DNA of 64,000 nt. Source: Allobosea sp. 117. GTDB taxonomy: Bacteria; Pseudomonadota; Alphaproteobacteria; Rhizobiales; Xanthobacteraceae. Under the pieces are notes generated by a model, which saw only the letters and a program-made list of their open reading frames with translations, did not search any database and was not told the origin of the DNA. The DNA lies in the NCBI RefSeq assembly GCF_000702305.1, contig NZ_JNLC01000010.1:620001-684000 (forward strand), read 5' to 3'. Position numbers and translations under genes: made by a program. Below are positions 16,946 to 25,169 of the stretch, piece by piece (the stretch's first letter is position 1; each line of letters opens with the position of its first letter).

Positions 16946-16970
16946 GGAACCGGCGCAGGCCTCGGACGTT
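16946..16970 (+). promoter_or_regulatory. Consensus sigma-EcfG promoter of the glycine-zipper lipoprotein gene
   Basis: GGAAC (16946-16950), 16 bases, CGTT (16967-16970) is an exact general-stress promoter on the plus strand, about 50 bases upstream of the lipoprotein ATG at 17022. Confidence 0.65.
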
Positions 16971-17021
16971 GTGCCGGCACGGCCGGAGGTTCCTCCGCGT
17001 CGCCCAACGGAGGAGAGACCG

Positions 17022-17279
17022 ATGCTCAAGATCGTCGCCATTTCGGCAGTGGCCCTCAGCCTTGCGGCATGCACCACCACCGAGCGCCGGGCGGGCGCCG
17101 GAGCGCTGATCGGCGGCGGCACCGGTGCCGTCATTGGCGGCATCGCCGGGGGCGGCAGCGGTGCCGCCGTAGGCGCCGCCGTGGGCGCGGGCACCGGCGC
17201 GGTGATCGGCGCGGCGACTTCGCCGCGCGAATGCTACGCGCGCGACGCCTATGGCCGCACGGTCATCGTCCGCTGCTGA
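17022..17279 (+). CDS. Small glycine-zipper lipoprotein
   Basis: An 85-residue protein. The N-terminus ends in the lipobox LAAC (cysteine at residue 17), so it should be a lipoprotein. The middle (about 25-68) is a glycine-zipper of GAxIGGGTGAVIGGIAGGG type repeats, and the C-terminus has two cysteines (ECYARD and IVRC). Glycine-zipper lipoproteins are associated with the outer membrane; their function is unclear. The ATG follows a GGAGGAGAG ribosome site. A consensus sigma-EcfG promoter (16946-16970) indicates stress control, and a strong terminator follows. Confidence 0.85.
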   Translation: MLKIVAISAVALSLAACTTTERRAGAGALIGGGTGAVIGGIAGGGSGAAVGAAVGAGTGAVIGAATSPRECYARDAYGRTVIVRC

Positions 17280-17306
17280 TCCCGAAAACAGAAGAGGAGA
17301 GGGAAG

Positions 17307-17331
17307 GGCGGCCCGTCCGGGCCGCCTTTTT
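17307..17331 (+). terminator. Rho-independent terminator after the lipoprotein gene
   Basis: Stem GGCGGCCC / GGGCCGCC with a short loop, followed by TTTTTC. It lies 27 bases after the lipoprotein stop and abuts the end of the convergent S24 repressor gene. Confidence 0.85.
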
Positions 17332-17954
17332 CATTGGCTCGCCCACAGGATGCGGGCGATAAAGGCGATCTCCGTCTGCTGCAGCGAGCGGTCGGGATGA
17401 TCGGGGTTGAGCGAGCGCAGCTCGACCGTCTTGGCGGTGCGCCGCTTCAGCTCCTTGGCCAGCACCTCGCCCTCGCGGGTCTTCACGATGACGCGGTCGC
17501 CGCGGCGGATCGGCGCGGCGGGCGAGACCACCACCACGTCGCCGTCGCGATAGAGCGGCAGCATCGAATCCCCGGATATCTCCAGCGCATAGGCATGCCC
17601 GTCGGCAACATTGGGGAAGTCGATCTCCTCCCAGGAGCCGCCGACCGGGAAGCCGGCATCGTCGAAATAGCCGCCCCCGCCGGCCTGGGCGAGGCCGATG
17701 AGCGGGATATGGCCGCTCGGCCGCGTGCCTTCGACCAGATGCATGAAATCGTCGAGATTGGCGCCGGTCGCCGCCAGGATCTTCGCGACGCTCTCGGTCG
17801 AGGGCCAGCGCGCCCGCCCGTCCGACGTCACGCGCTTGGAGCGGTTGAAGGTAGTGGCGTCGAGCCCCGCGCGCTTGGCGAGCCCGGACGGGCTGAGGCC
17901 GTGGCGCTCGGCCAGTTGATCGATCGCCTTCCAGATCTGCGTGTGCGTCAGCAT
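17331..17954 (-). CDS. S24-family self-cleaving transcriptional repressor
   Basis: A 207-residue LexA/CI-like regulator. An N-terminal helix-turn-helix (about residues 8-45, SPSGLAKRAGLDATTFNRSK) is joined to an S24 protease domain (about 80-205). The Ala-Gly bond at A91-G92 in GLAQAGGGG is the likely autocleavage site. S130 in SGDSMLPLY and K167 in EVLAKELK are the expected catalytic dyad. No phage genes surround it, so it is a chromosomal stress repressor rather than a prophage remnant. A palindrome ATCAGA-N6-TCTGAT lies 20-37 bases upstream of the ATG and is a likely autoregulatory operator. Confidence 0.9.
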   Translation of the reverse strand: MLTHTQIWKAIDQLAERHGLSPSGLAKRAGLDATTFNRSKRVTSDGRARWPSTESVAKILAATGANLDDFMHLVEGTRPSGHIPLIGLAQAGGGGYFDDAGFPVGGSWEEIDFPNVADGHAYALEISGDSMLPLYRDGDVVVVSPAAPIRRGDRVIVKTREGEVLAKELKRRTAKTVELRSLNPDHPDRSLQQTEIAFIARILWASQ

Positions 17955-17973
17955 GGCGATTGGGATGGTGTGA

Positions 17974-17991
17974 ATCAGAATTTTATCTGAT
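17974..17991 (-). promoter_or_regulatory. Palindromic operator candidate for the S24 repressor
   Basis: ATCAGA-ATTTTA-TCTGAT is a perfect 6-bp inverted repeat with a 6-base spacer. It sits in an AT-rich promoter region directly upstream of the S24 repressor gene. Autoregulation is common for this class. Confidence 0.5.
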
Positions 17992-18070
17992 AATAGGAAT
18001 TATAACCTAAATCTTGTGCTGTCCAGCCCCTTATGCGCCAGTATCTTGCGCCGGAGGAAGGCGCCCCTTT

Positions 18071-18120
18071 AGAGCCCTTTCCGTTCGGATGGAAAAATCC
18101 GAACGACAAGAAAGTGCTCT
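18071..18120. repeat. Intergenic palindromic element, copy 1 (diverged)
   Basis: Imperfect hairpin with outer arms AGAGC..TTTC / GAAAG..GCTCT and a perfect inner stem CGTTCGGAT / ATCCGAACG. It lies next to a second, better-preserved element of the same layout at 18137-18184. Confidence 0.55.
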
Positions 18121-18136
18121 CGAATTCAATATGCTG

Positions 18137-18184
18137 GAGCATTTCCTCTTCGATCAGATGATTCCATCTGATCGGGAAATGCTC
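18137..18184. repeat. Intergenic palindromic element, copy 2
   Basis: Outer stem GAGCATTTCC / GGAAATGCTC and inner stem CGATCAGATG / CATCTGATCG with an ATTC loop. A TCTT bulge occurs on the left side only. The same layout (outer GAGCAT.TTC arm, TCNT bulge, different inner stem) recurs at 40882-40929. It resembles the repetitive extragenic palindromes seen in related Hyphomicrobiales. Confidence 0.7.
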
Positions 18185-18197
18185 TAGTGCTCCGCGC

Positions 18198-18590
18198 ATG
18201 AGCACGCATCCGCATCCGGCCGTCGTCTACAAGATTTGCCCGCTCGCGCTCTGGCGGGCGGCGGAAGCCGAAGGGCGTTTCACCGGCGCGCCGGTCGATG
18301 TCGCCGATGGCTACATCCATTTCTCCACCGCCGCGCAGGTGAAGGAGACGGCGCGCCGGCATTTTCGCGGGCAGGACGATCTCCTGCTGATCGCCATCGA
18401 CACGGTGAAGCTCGATCCGGTCGCCCTGCGCTGGGAAGTCTCGCGCGGCGGCGATCTGTTCCCGCACCTTTATTCCGATCTGCCGCTCGACAGCGTCGTC
18501 TGCATCCGCCCGCTGCCGCTCGGGCCGGACGGCGTCCATGTCTTTCCCGAACTGCCCTTCGCGGAGACGTCATCCCCGGAGCCGTCATGA
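18198..18590 (+). CDS. DUF952 domain protein
   Basis: A 130-residue cytoplasmic protein of the DUF952 family. The N-terminal [20 protein letters not shown] and [19 protein letters not shown] segments are the conserved core, with [14 protein letters not shown] near the end. The biochemical role of the family is not established; the fold is related to ADP-ribosyltransferase-like/RNA 2'-phosphotransferase folds in some reports, which I hold loosely. Its stop overlaps the pyrD start as ATGA, so the two are translationally coupled. Confidence 0.88.
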   Translation: MSTHPHPAVVYKICPLALWRAAEAEGRFTGAPVDVADGYIHFSTAAQVKETARRHFRGQDDLLLIAIDTVKLDPVALRWEVSRGGDLFPHLYSDLPLDSVVCIRPLPLGPDGVHVFPELPFAETSSPEPS

Positions 18591-19663
18591 GCGCGCTGCT
18601 CGACCTCGCGCTTCCCTTCGCGCGGCTGCTCGATCCCGAGACCGCGCACCGCCTTAGCATACGCGCGCTGGCCTGCCTGCCGCCTCGGCCGGCTCCGGCG
18701 GAAGATGCGCGCCTCGCGGTCGCGGCGTTCGGGCTCACCTTTCCGAATCCGGTTGGCCTCGCCGCCGGCTTCGACAAGGAGGCCGAGGTGCCCGACGCCA
18801 TCCTCGGCGCCGACTTCGGCTTCGCGGAGGTCGGCACCATCACTCCGCGCCCGCAGCCCGGCAATCCGCGCCCGCGCAATTTCCGCCTCGCGGAAGATCG
18901 CGCGGTGATCAACCGCTACGGCTTCAACAGCGGCGGCCATGGCCCGGCCCGCGCGCGTCTCGCCGCCCGAAAGGGCCGGCCGGGCATCGTCGGGGTGAAT
19001 GTCGGGGCGAACAAGGATTCGACCGACCGCGCCGCCGACTATGTGGCCGGCGTCAAAGCATTCGCCGGCCTCGCCAGCTACTTCACCGCGAACGTCTCCT
19101 CCCCCAACACGCCCGGCCTGCGCGACCTGCAGGAGGAGCGGGCGCTCGACGATCTGCTGGCCCGCGTGCTCGACGCGCGCGACAGGGCGGCGCCCGGCGT
19201 GCCGGTGCTCCTGAAGATCGCTCCCGATCTTGCCCTCGCGCATCTCGATGCGGTGGTCGGCGTTGCCCGGAGGCGGCAGATCGACGGCATGATCGTCTCC
19301 AACACCACAATCGGCCGGCCGGCGACCCTGCGCTCGCCGCACCGCACTGAATCCGGCGGCCTGTCCGGCCGACCGCTCTTCGCGCTCTCGACCCGCATGC
19401 TCGCCGAGACCTTCCTGCGGGTGGAAGGTGCCTTCCCGCTCGTCGGCGTCGGCGGCATCGACAGCGCGGAGACCGCGATTGCCAAGATCGAGGCCGGCGC
19501 GACGCTGGTGCAGCTCTATTCCGCACTGGTCTATGAGGGGCTCGGCCTCGTGCCGCGCATCAAGGCGGGTCTTCTCGCGCGGCTGGAGCGGGAAAGCACC
19601 ACGCTCGCCTCGCTCATCGGCCGCGCCGCCGCGCGCCTTGCCGCCGAGCCGTTCCCGGCCTAG
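18587..19663 (+). CDS. pyrD: Dihydroorotate dehydrogenase (quinone), class 2
   Basis: A 358-residue membrane-associated flavoenzyme that oxidises dihydroorotate to orotate with quinone as acceptor, the fourth step of pyrimidine synthesis. An N-terminal helical extension (about residues 1-45) for membrane and quinone binding marks class 2. [14 protein letters not shown] (about 165-178) carries the catalytic serine. [19 protein letters not shown] and [10 protein letters not shown] are the FMN-binding and conserved segments. It overlaps the DUF952 gene by 4 bases, and its stop overlaps that of the convergent MATE gene. Confidence 0.97.
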   Translation: MSALLDLALPFARLLDPETAHRLSIRALACLPPRPAPAEDARLAVAAFGLTFPNPVGLAAGFDKEAEVPDAILGADFGFAEVGTITPRPQPGNPRPRNFRLAEDRAVINRYGFNSGGHGPARARLAARKGRPGIVGVNVGANKDSTDRAADYVAGVKAFAGLASYFTANVSSPNTPGLRDLQEERALDDLLARVLDARDRAAPGVPVLLKIAPDLALAHLDAVVGVARRRQIDGMIVSNTTIGRPATLRSPHRTESGGLSGRPLFALSTRMLAETFLRVEGAFPLVGVGGIDSAETAIAKIEAGATLVQLYSALVYEGLGLVPRIKAGLLARLERESTTLASLIGRAAARLAAEPFPA

Positions 19664-20988
19664 CCGAAGGTCTGGCGCATCAGCGCCGGCATGCGCAGCG
19701 CCAGGAACAGGCCGCGCCCGGCCATGAAGGCGAGATAGGCGCACCACAGGCCGAGATTGCCGAGCGGCAGCGTCAGCCACCAGACGATGAAGAAGGTGGC
19801 GACCGCCGGGATCATCAGGTTGCGCATGTCGCGCGACCAGGTCGAGCCGGCATAGATGCCGTCATAGGAGAAGGCCGCGACCCCGAGCAGCGGCGTCAGC
19901 GCGGCGAGCGGCAGGAAATGCCGCGCCACCTCCCGCACCGCCGGGTTGGCGGTGAGCACGTCGACCAGCGCGCCGCCTCCCGCCAGCAGGAGCAGCGTCG
20001 AGGGCAGGGCGAAACCGAAACCCCAGGCCAGCACCATGCGGACCGCGCGGCGGAAGCCGGTCCGGTCCCGCGCGCCGACGCTCTGGCCGCAGATCTGCTC
20101 GGCGGCGGTCGAGAAGCCGTCGAGGAAGAAGGCGGTCACCATCACCACGTTGTAGAGCACGGCATTGGCGGCGAGCGTGACATCGTCGGCGCGCGCGCCC
20201 TGCGCGGTGAAGAACAGCAGCACGCCCATCAACAGGCCGGTGCGGATCATGATGTCGCTGTTGACCGCCACCGTCTCGACGATCTTGGCGCGGTCGAGGA
20301 CGGTGCGCCACGGCACGCGCCACTCCCGCCCCAGCAGCCGCGCCGCGATGGCGAGCCCGGCCAGCGTGCCGGCCGCCTCCGCCGCGAGATTGGCGAGCGC
20401 CGCGCCGGCGATGCCGAGGTCCCAATGCAGCACCAGGGCCAGCGTCAGCACGGCGTTCACCGCCGCGATCAGCACCTGCAGCCCGAGCCCGAGATCGGTG
20501 CGGGCGATGCCGACCAGCCAACCCAGCACGGCGAAATTGCCGATGGCGAAGGGGGCGGAGAGAATGCGGATCGAGAAATAGAGCGAGGCGGCCTCGCTCA
20601 CCCCCGGGCTCGCGGCCATGGCAGCAAAGGCGAAGCGCGCGACCGGCACATGCACGGCGATGAGGCCGAGCCCGATCGCCGCCGCGATGGCCAGCGCGCG
20701 GAACAGCACGGCGCGGATCTCGATGCGGTCGTCGCGCCCCAGCGCCTGCGCGGTCAGCCCCGCCGTGCCCATGCGCAACGAGCCGAACACCCAGAAGGCG
20801 AAATCGAACAGCAGCGCGCCGACCGCCACCGCCCCGAGCAGCACCGCGTCGCCCAGCCGCCCCACCGCGCCGGTGGCGACGAGGCCGAGCAGCGGCGTCG
20901 TCATCTGCGCCAGCGTCGCCGGCAGCGCGATGGCGAGGAAGCGGCCATGCGTGACGCCGATGCGCCCGCCGGCGGCAGCGATGCTCAT
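19660..20988 (-). CDS. MATE family efflux transporter
   Basis: A 442-residue integral membrane protein with about twelve hydrophobic helices in two halves, as in multidrug and toxin extrusion exporters. Characteristic segments are [19 protein letters not shown] in helix 1 and [20 protein letters not shown] at the start of the second half. It should export organic cations or drugs by Na+ or H+ antiport. The sequence is closest in style to DinF-like MATE proteins. It ends tail to tail with pyrD; the DUF6460-type gene starts upstream on the same strand with only a 4-base gap. Confidence 0.92.
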   Translation of the reverse strand: MSIAAAGGRIGVTHGRFLAIALPATLAQMTTPLLGLVATGAVGRLGDAVLLGAVAVGALLFDFAFWVFGSLRMGTAGLTAQALGRDDRIEIRAVLFRALAIAAAIGLGLIAVHVPVARFAFAAMAASPGVSEAASLYFSIRILSAPFAIGNFAVLGWLVGIARTDLGLGLQVLIAAVNAVLTLALVLHWDLGIAGAALANLAAEAAGTLAGLAIAARLLGREWRVPWRTVLDRAKIVETVAVNSDIMIRTGLLMGVLLFFTAQGARADDVTLAANAVLYNVVMVTAFFLDGFSTAAEQICGQSVGARDRTGFRRAVRMVLAWGFGFALPSTLLLLAGGGALVDVLTANPAVREVARHFLPLAALTPLLGVAAFSYDGIYAGSTWSRDMRNLMIPAVATFFIVWWLTLPLGNLGLWCAYLAFMAGRGLFLALRMPALMRQTFG

Positions 20989-20992
20989 GGGT

Positions 20993-21262
20993 CTATCGGT
21001 TGCCGCGGGCGAAACGCAGGATGAGCCACAGCGGGATCACGATCACCGCGCCGAGCAGGAAATAGCGCCACAGCCGCTCGATCGCCTCGAAGGAGAAGCT
21101 GAACAGGTTGCGCACCAGCCGTTCCAGGCTCTGCAGGATGTTCAGCGGATCGAGGCCGAGCGCGCTCAGGATCACCCCGACCACCACCGACAGGATGACC
21201 AGCCGGATGAGCACCCAGGCGGGCGAGCCGCCCATGAAGCGGGTGAGCTGATTGTCGGACAT
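20993..21262 (-). CDS. Small two-helix membrane protein (DUF6460-like)
   Basis: An 89-residue protein starting at ATG 21262 (MSDNQLTRFMGGSPAWV). Two hydrophobic helices (LIRLVILSVVVGVILSALGL and YFLLGAVIVIPLWLILRFA) flank an amphipathic DPLNILQSLERLVRNLF segment. This matches small membrane proteins of Hyphomicrobiales recalled as DUF6460; the function is unknown. It lies between the DNA ligase gene (stop 21294) and the MATE gene on the same strand and is probably cotranscribed with both. Confidence 0.82.
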   Translation of the reverse strand: MSDNQLTRFMGGSPAWVLIRLVILSVVVGVILSALGLDPLNILQSLERLVRNLFSFSFEAIERLWRYFLLGAVIVIPLWLILRFARGNR

Positions 21263-21293
21263 GACGGCATGCACTCCAGTGGCGTCGGGGGCC

Positions 21294-22958
21294 TCATCTA
21301 GCACGCCGCGCCGCCGGCCGGGAGGCGTCTTCCGGCGCACCCAGCATGCGTTCCAGCGTCTCCAACCGGTCGGCCTCGCCCGGCGGCTTGTCCCAGCGCA
21401 GCCGGGCGATGCGCGGAAAGCGCATGGCGAGGCCGGAGCGGTGCCGGGTCGAGCGCGCCAGCCCCTCGAAGGCGACCTCCATCACGAGGCCTTCCTCCGG
21501 CGTGTGCGTCACCTCCCGCACCGGGCCGAAGCGGTTGACGGTGTTGCGCCGCACGAAGCGGTCGATCTCGGCGAGCTCGGCGTCGGTGAAGCCGAAATAG
21601 GCCTTGCCGACCGGCACCAGCTCGCCGTCCGGCGCCCAGACGCCGAAGGTGTAGTCGGAATAGAAGGAGGAGCGCTTGCCGTGCCCGCGCTGGGCATACA
21701 TCAGCACGGCGTCGACCGTGTGCGGGTCGCGCTTCCACTTCCACCACGGTCCCTTCGGCCGGCCCGGTAGATAGGGGCTGTCGGCGCGCTTCAGCATCAC
21801 CCCTTCTACCGCCTCGGCATCGGCGCCCGCGCCATGCGAGGCCGGGTCGGCGCGCGCGGCCGCCAGCTCCTCCCAGCTTGCGAAAGGCACCAGCGGCGAC
21901 AGGTCGAAGCGCATGCCCGGATGCGCGGCGGCCAGCGCCTCCAGCCGCGCGCGCCGCGTGGTGAAGGGCAGGTCGCGCAGATCCTCGCCGGCCTCGATCA
22001 GCAGATCGTAGGCGCGGATATGCGCGGGGAACTCGGCGATCAGCTTCGGCGACACCGCCTTGCGGTTCAGCCGCTGCTGCAGGACGTTGAAGGACTGCAC
22101 CCGCCCCTCGCGCAGGATCAGCAACTCGCCGTCCAGCGCGCCGTCGAAGCCGAGCGCCTCGGCGAGGTCGGGGAAGGCGGGCGAGATGTCCTCGCCGGTG
22201 CGGCTGTAGAGCCGCGTGACGTGCCGCCCGTCAGCGCCGGCCGCGCGCACCGCCTGCACGCGGATGCCGTCCCATTTCCATTCGGCGCGGAAATCGGCCG
22301 GGTCGAGCGCGGCGAAATCGGCGTCCTCGATGGCGTGCGCCAGCATCACCGGGCGGAACGGCGCCGGATCGTCGGTCTGCGGGCGCTCACCGCGCCCCTC
22401 CGCCCAGGCGAACAGCTCCTCATAGGGGGGCGCGAGGCCCGGCCACACCAGTTCCACCTCGTCGGGGGTGAGTGTGCCGAGCGATGCCACCGCCGTCTTG
22501 GCGAGCCGCGCCGAGACGCCAATGCGCAGCGAGCCGGTGATCAGCTTCAAGAGCGCCCAGCGCCCGGTTTCGTCCAGCCGGTCGAGCAGCGAGGCCAGCA
22601 CCGCCGGCAATTCGCTGCGCCCCATGGTCGAAAAGGCGTCGACGATGACCGAGAGGGGCGGCGCAGCCATGTCGTTGCGCCCATGCGGCGCTGGCCACAT
22701 CAGCGCGACCGTCTCCGAGAGGTCGCCGACATAATCGTAGGAGAGCGCGAACAGCACGGGATCGGTGCGCTCAGCGATCAGCTCGCGGATCAACCCGGCC
22801 TTGGCGTGGCGGAAGGTCAGCGCTCCGGTCATGGCGGCGAGCGCCCAGCCGCGCTCGGGGTCCGGCTCATGGCGGAAATAGTCGGCGATCAGCCGGATCT
22901 TGCCGTTGCGGCGCGGCTCATAGGCGAGGCGGTCGAGCAAAGCGGCGAAGCGGTTCAT
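21294..22958 (-). CDS. ATP-dependent DNA ligase of the Lhr/exonuclease repair cluster
   Basis: A 554-residue ATP-dependent ligase of the type annotated as cisplatin damage response ligase (LigB-like bacterial ligases of the Lhr cluster). The adenylation motif is AEWKWDGIRVQ with the nucleotidyl-accepting lysine (near residue 225), followed by RLYSRTGEDIS, DGELLI, EGVMLKRADSPY and WWKWKR (motifs Ia-V). An N-terminal DNA-binding domain occupies about 1-200 and an OB domain the C-terminus. It overlaps the exonuclease gene by 4 bases (ATGA), so the two proteins are coupled. They work with the Lhr-type helicase and phosphoesterase encoded divergently at 25170-28413. Confidence 0.95.
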   Translation of the reverse strand: MNRFAALLDRLAYEPRRNGKIRLIADYFRHEPDPERGWALAAMTGALTFRHAKAGLIRELIAERTDPVLFALSYDYVGDLSETVALMWPAPHGRNDMAAPPLSVIVDAFSTMGRSELPAVLASLLDRLDETGRWALLKLITGSLRIGVSARLAKTAVASLGTLTPDEVELVWPGLAPPYEELFAWAEGRGERPQTDDPAPFRPVMLAHAIEDADFAALDPADFRAEWKWDGIRVQAVRAAGADGRHVTRLYSRTGEDISPAFPDLAEALGFDGALDGELLILREGRVQSFNVLQQRLNRKAVSPKLIAEFPAHIRAYDLLIEAGEDLRDLPFTTRRARLEALAAAHPGMRFDLSPLVPFASWEELAAARADPASHGAGADAEAVEGVMLKRADSPYLPGRPKGPWWKWKRDPHTVDAVLMYAQRGHGKRSSFYSDYTFGVWAPDGELVPVGKAYFGFTDAELAEIDRFVRRNTVNRFGPVREVTHTPEEGLVMEVAFEGLARSTRHRSGLAMRFPRIARLRWDKPPGEADRLETLERMLGAPEDASRPAARRAR

Positions 22959-24010
22959 ACGAGCCGCTCCGGAGCCGAAGGCTCGACTGCTACGTCTGCG
23001 CCTGTCTCCGCCTCCTCCTCGCCATAGCCGACCATGTGCAGCGGTCGGGCGCGCAGACCCGCGAGCAGCGCCCAGTGCACCAGCGCGTCCTCCTGGCCGT
23101 GTGTGACCCAGAGCTCGGAGCATCCGGTCGCCAGCACGGCGTCCTGAAGGTCGTCCCAGTCGGCATGGTCGGAGATGATCAGCGGCAGCTCGACGCCATG
23201 CTGGCGGGCCCGCGCGCGGATGCGCATCCAGCCCGAGGCAAAGGCGGTGACCGGGTCGGGGAATTTGCGCGCCCAGAGGTCGGTCATCGCGCTCGGCGGG
23301 CAGACGATGATAGCGCCGGCGAGATCGGCGGGCTTGGCCTCGCGGGCGAGCCGCACCTCGCCGAGCGCGATGCCCTGTGCCGCGTAATAGGCGGTGAGCC
23401 GCTCCATCGCGCCATGCACATAGATCGGCCGCTCGTGGCCGCCGGCGCGGGCGAGCGCGATCACCCGCTGCGCCTTGCCGAGCGCATAGGCGCCGACGAG
23501 ATGCGCCCGCTCCGGGAACAGCGCGAGCGAATCGAGGAGCTTGCGCGTCTCTTCCGCCGGATCGGGATGGCGGAACACCGGCAGGCCGAAGGTCGCTTCC
23601 GAGATGAAGACGTCGCAGGCGACCGGCTCGAACGGCGCGCAGGTCGGGTCAGTGCCGGGCTTATAGTCGCCCGAGACGACGATGCGGCAGCCCTTATAGT
23701 CCAGCGCCACCTGCGCCGAGCCGAGGATATGGCCGGCCGGATGCAGCGTCACGCCGACGCCGTTCACCTCGATCCGCTCGCCATAGGGGAGCGCCTGCGT
23801 CGAACCCGCGAAGTCGTCGCCATAGCGGATCGCCATGATGTCGAGCGTCTCGCGCGTCGCCAGCACCGCGCCGTGGCCGGCGCGCGCGTGGTCCGAATGC
23901 CCGTGGGTGACGATGGCGCGCTTGACCGGCCGGGTCGGGTCGACATGAAAGTCGCCCACCGGCGAATAGAGCCCCTGAGGGGTGGAATGAAGCAGCTCTT
24001 CCGGGCGCAT
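22955..24010 (-). CDS. Ligase-associated DNA exonuclease (metallo-beta-lactamase fold)
   Basis: A 351-residue metallo-beta-lactamase/beta-CASP nuclease related to SNM1/Artemis. Motif 2 is THGHSDHARAGH (about residues 35-46, zinc ligands), followed by LHPAGHILGSAQV, VVSGDYKPGTDP and the C-terminal IISDHADWDDL. In characterised bacteria this enzyme, often called Exo, processes DNA ends together with the neighbouring ligase. The ATG at 24010 begins MRPEELL. Its stop overlaps the ligase start. Confidence 0.94.
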   Translation of the reverse strand: MRPEELLHSTPQGLYSPVGDFHVDPTRPVKRAIVTHGHSDHARAGHGAVLATRETLDIMAIRYGDDFAGSTQALPYGERIEVNGVGVTLHPAGHILGSAQVALDYKGCRIVVSGDYKPGTDPTCAPFEPVACDVFISEATFGLPVFRHPDPAEETRKLLDSLALFPERAHLVGAYALGKAQRVIALARAGGHERPIYVHGAMERLTAYYAAQGIALGEVRLAREAKPADLAGAIIVCPPSAMTDLWARKFPDPVTAFASGWMRIRARARQHGVELPLIISDHADWDDLQDAVLATGCSELWVTHGQEDALVHWALLAGLRARPLHMVGYGEEEAETGADVAVEPSAPERLV

Positions 24011-24073
24011 GTGACACGAGATATAGGGCCTGCGCGATAATGCGCGAGACGGGAAGAGGGTCGCGGACCAAGA

Positions 24074-25012
24074 ATGAGCACGGGCCCTTTGCATCTGTCC
24101 TCCGGCGACCCGGCCATCGACCGCCGGCTCGAATGGGCGCGGGCACTGCTGGACGAGGGCAACGCCGCCGATGCCGTCGAACTGCTCGCCGAGGCGGTGA
24201 AGCGCGCGCCGCAATTCCTTTCCGGCTGGTTCCTGCTCGGCGAAGCGCGTGAGGCGATGGACGATCGGGCTGGCGCCGCCGCCGCCTATGAGCGGGCGCT
24301 GGCGCTCGATGGAGAGGATCGCCTCGGCGCCGGCGCGCGGCTTGCCCGGCTCGGCCAGCAGACCGGCATCGGGGGCAGGGCGGGACTCGGCGCCGGCTAT
24401 GTGCGTACCCTGTTCGACCAATATGCCGCGCGCTTCGACGATGCGCTCGCCCGGCTCGGCTATCGCGGCCCGGAGCTGGTCGCCGGCGCGCTGGAGGCGG
24501 TCTGCGCGGCGCAAGGCCGCCCGTTCCACTTCGAGGCTGGCCTCGATCTCGGCTGCGGCACCGGCCTCGTCGGCGTGGCGCTCGCATCTCAAGTCGAGCG
24601 GCTGGAGGGGGTGGACCTCTCGCCCAACATGGTGGCGCTGGCGCAGGCGCGCGGCGTCTATGCGGCGCTGGAGGCCGGCGACATGGTGGATTTCCTCCGG
24701 GCGCGGGAGGGCGGCGTGGCCGATCTCGTCGTTGCGGGGGATGCTTTCTGCTATCTCGACGCGCTGGATCCGATCCTCACTGAAAGCCACCGCGTGCTGC
24801 GCGCCGGCGGGCTCGTCGCCTTCACCGTCGAGACCCATGGCGGCGAGGGCGTGATCCTGCGCGACACGCTCCGCTACGCTCATGGCGAAGCCTATGTGCG
24901 GGAGGCACTGGCCGAAGCCGGCCTCGCGCTTCGCCTGTGCGAGGCGCAATCGACCCGCATGGAAAAGAACGCGCCGGTGCCCGGCCTCATCGTGGTGGCG
25001 GAGAAGAGCTGA
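24074..25012 (+). CDS. TPR-containing class I SAM-dependent methyltransferase
   Basis: A 312-residue protein. The N-terminal third (about residues 10-85) forms one or two TPR-like helical pairs (LEWARALLDEGNAADAVELL, FLLGEAREAMDDRAGAAAAY). The rest is a class I methyltransferase with motif I GLDLGCGTGLVGVALA (about 157-172), motif II LEGVDLSPNMVALA and a C-terminal LRAGGLVAFTVETHG. The substrate is unknown. Families of this architecture are usually annotated as predicted TPR-repeat methyltransferases. It lies between the two arms of the ligase-associated repair cluster, transcribed toward the helicase, but a 157-base gap with an intergenic repeat separates them. Confidence 0.88.
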   Translation: MSTGPLHLSSGDPAIDRRLEWARALLDEGNAADAVELLAEAVKRAPQFLSGWFLLGEAREAMDDRAGAAAAYERALALDGEDRLGAGARLARLGQQTGIGGRAGLGAGYVRTLFDQYAARFDDALARLGYRGPELVAGALEAVCAAQGRPFHFEAGLDLGCGTGLVGVALASQVERLEGVDLSPNMVALAQARGVYAALEAGDMVDFLRAREGGVADLVVAGDAFCYLDALDPILTESHRVLRAGGLVAFTVETHGGEGVILRDTLRYAHGEAYVREALAEAGLALRLCEAQSTRMEKNAPVPGLIVVAEKS

Positions 25013-25014
25013 GC

Positions 25015-25113
25015 GTCATCCCGGCCGAAGCGCCATGGGCGCGCAGAGCCGGGATCGCGCGCCGACATTACTGGCCGATCCCGGATCGCCGCGGGGGCGG
25101 CGTCCGGGATGAC
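25015..25113. repeat. Intergenic mosaic repeat with GTCATCCCGG / CCGGGATGAC ends
   Basis: The element begins GTCATCCCGGCCGAAGCG and ends GCGTCCGGGATGAC, terminal inverted repeats of about 11 bases enclosing further GGATCG-type palindromes. A related element lies at 57230-57322. Such elements are common between genes in Hyphomicrobiales. Confidence 0.7.
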
Positions 25114-25169
25114 GGCTCTCTCCGGCCACGACCCTCGCAATTCGCGCGCGACGCATTAGCTTCTCGCGG

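Noticed and set aside
17331..17954. Prophage remnant suggested by a CI-like S24 repressor
   Set aside because: No integrase, structural or lysis genes, and no attachment-site repeats flank it. Neighbours are housekeeping genes.
24011..25169. LexA box controlling the ligase/helicase repair cluster
   Set aside because: I looked for GTTC-N7-GTTC and GAAC-N7-GAAC near both promoters and saw none, so there is no sequence support for SOS control.
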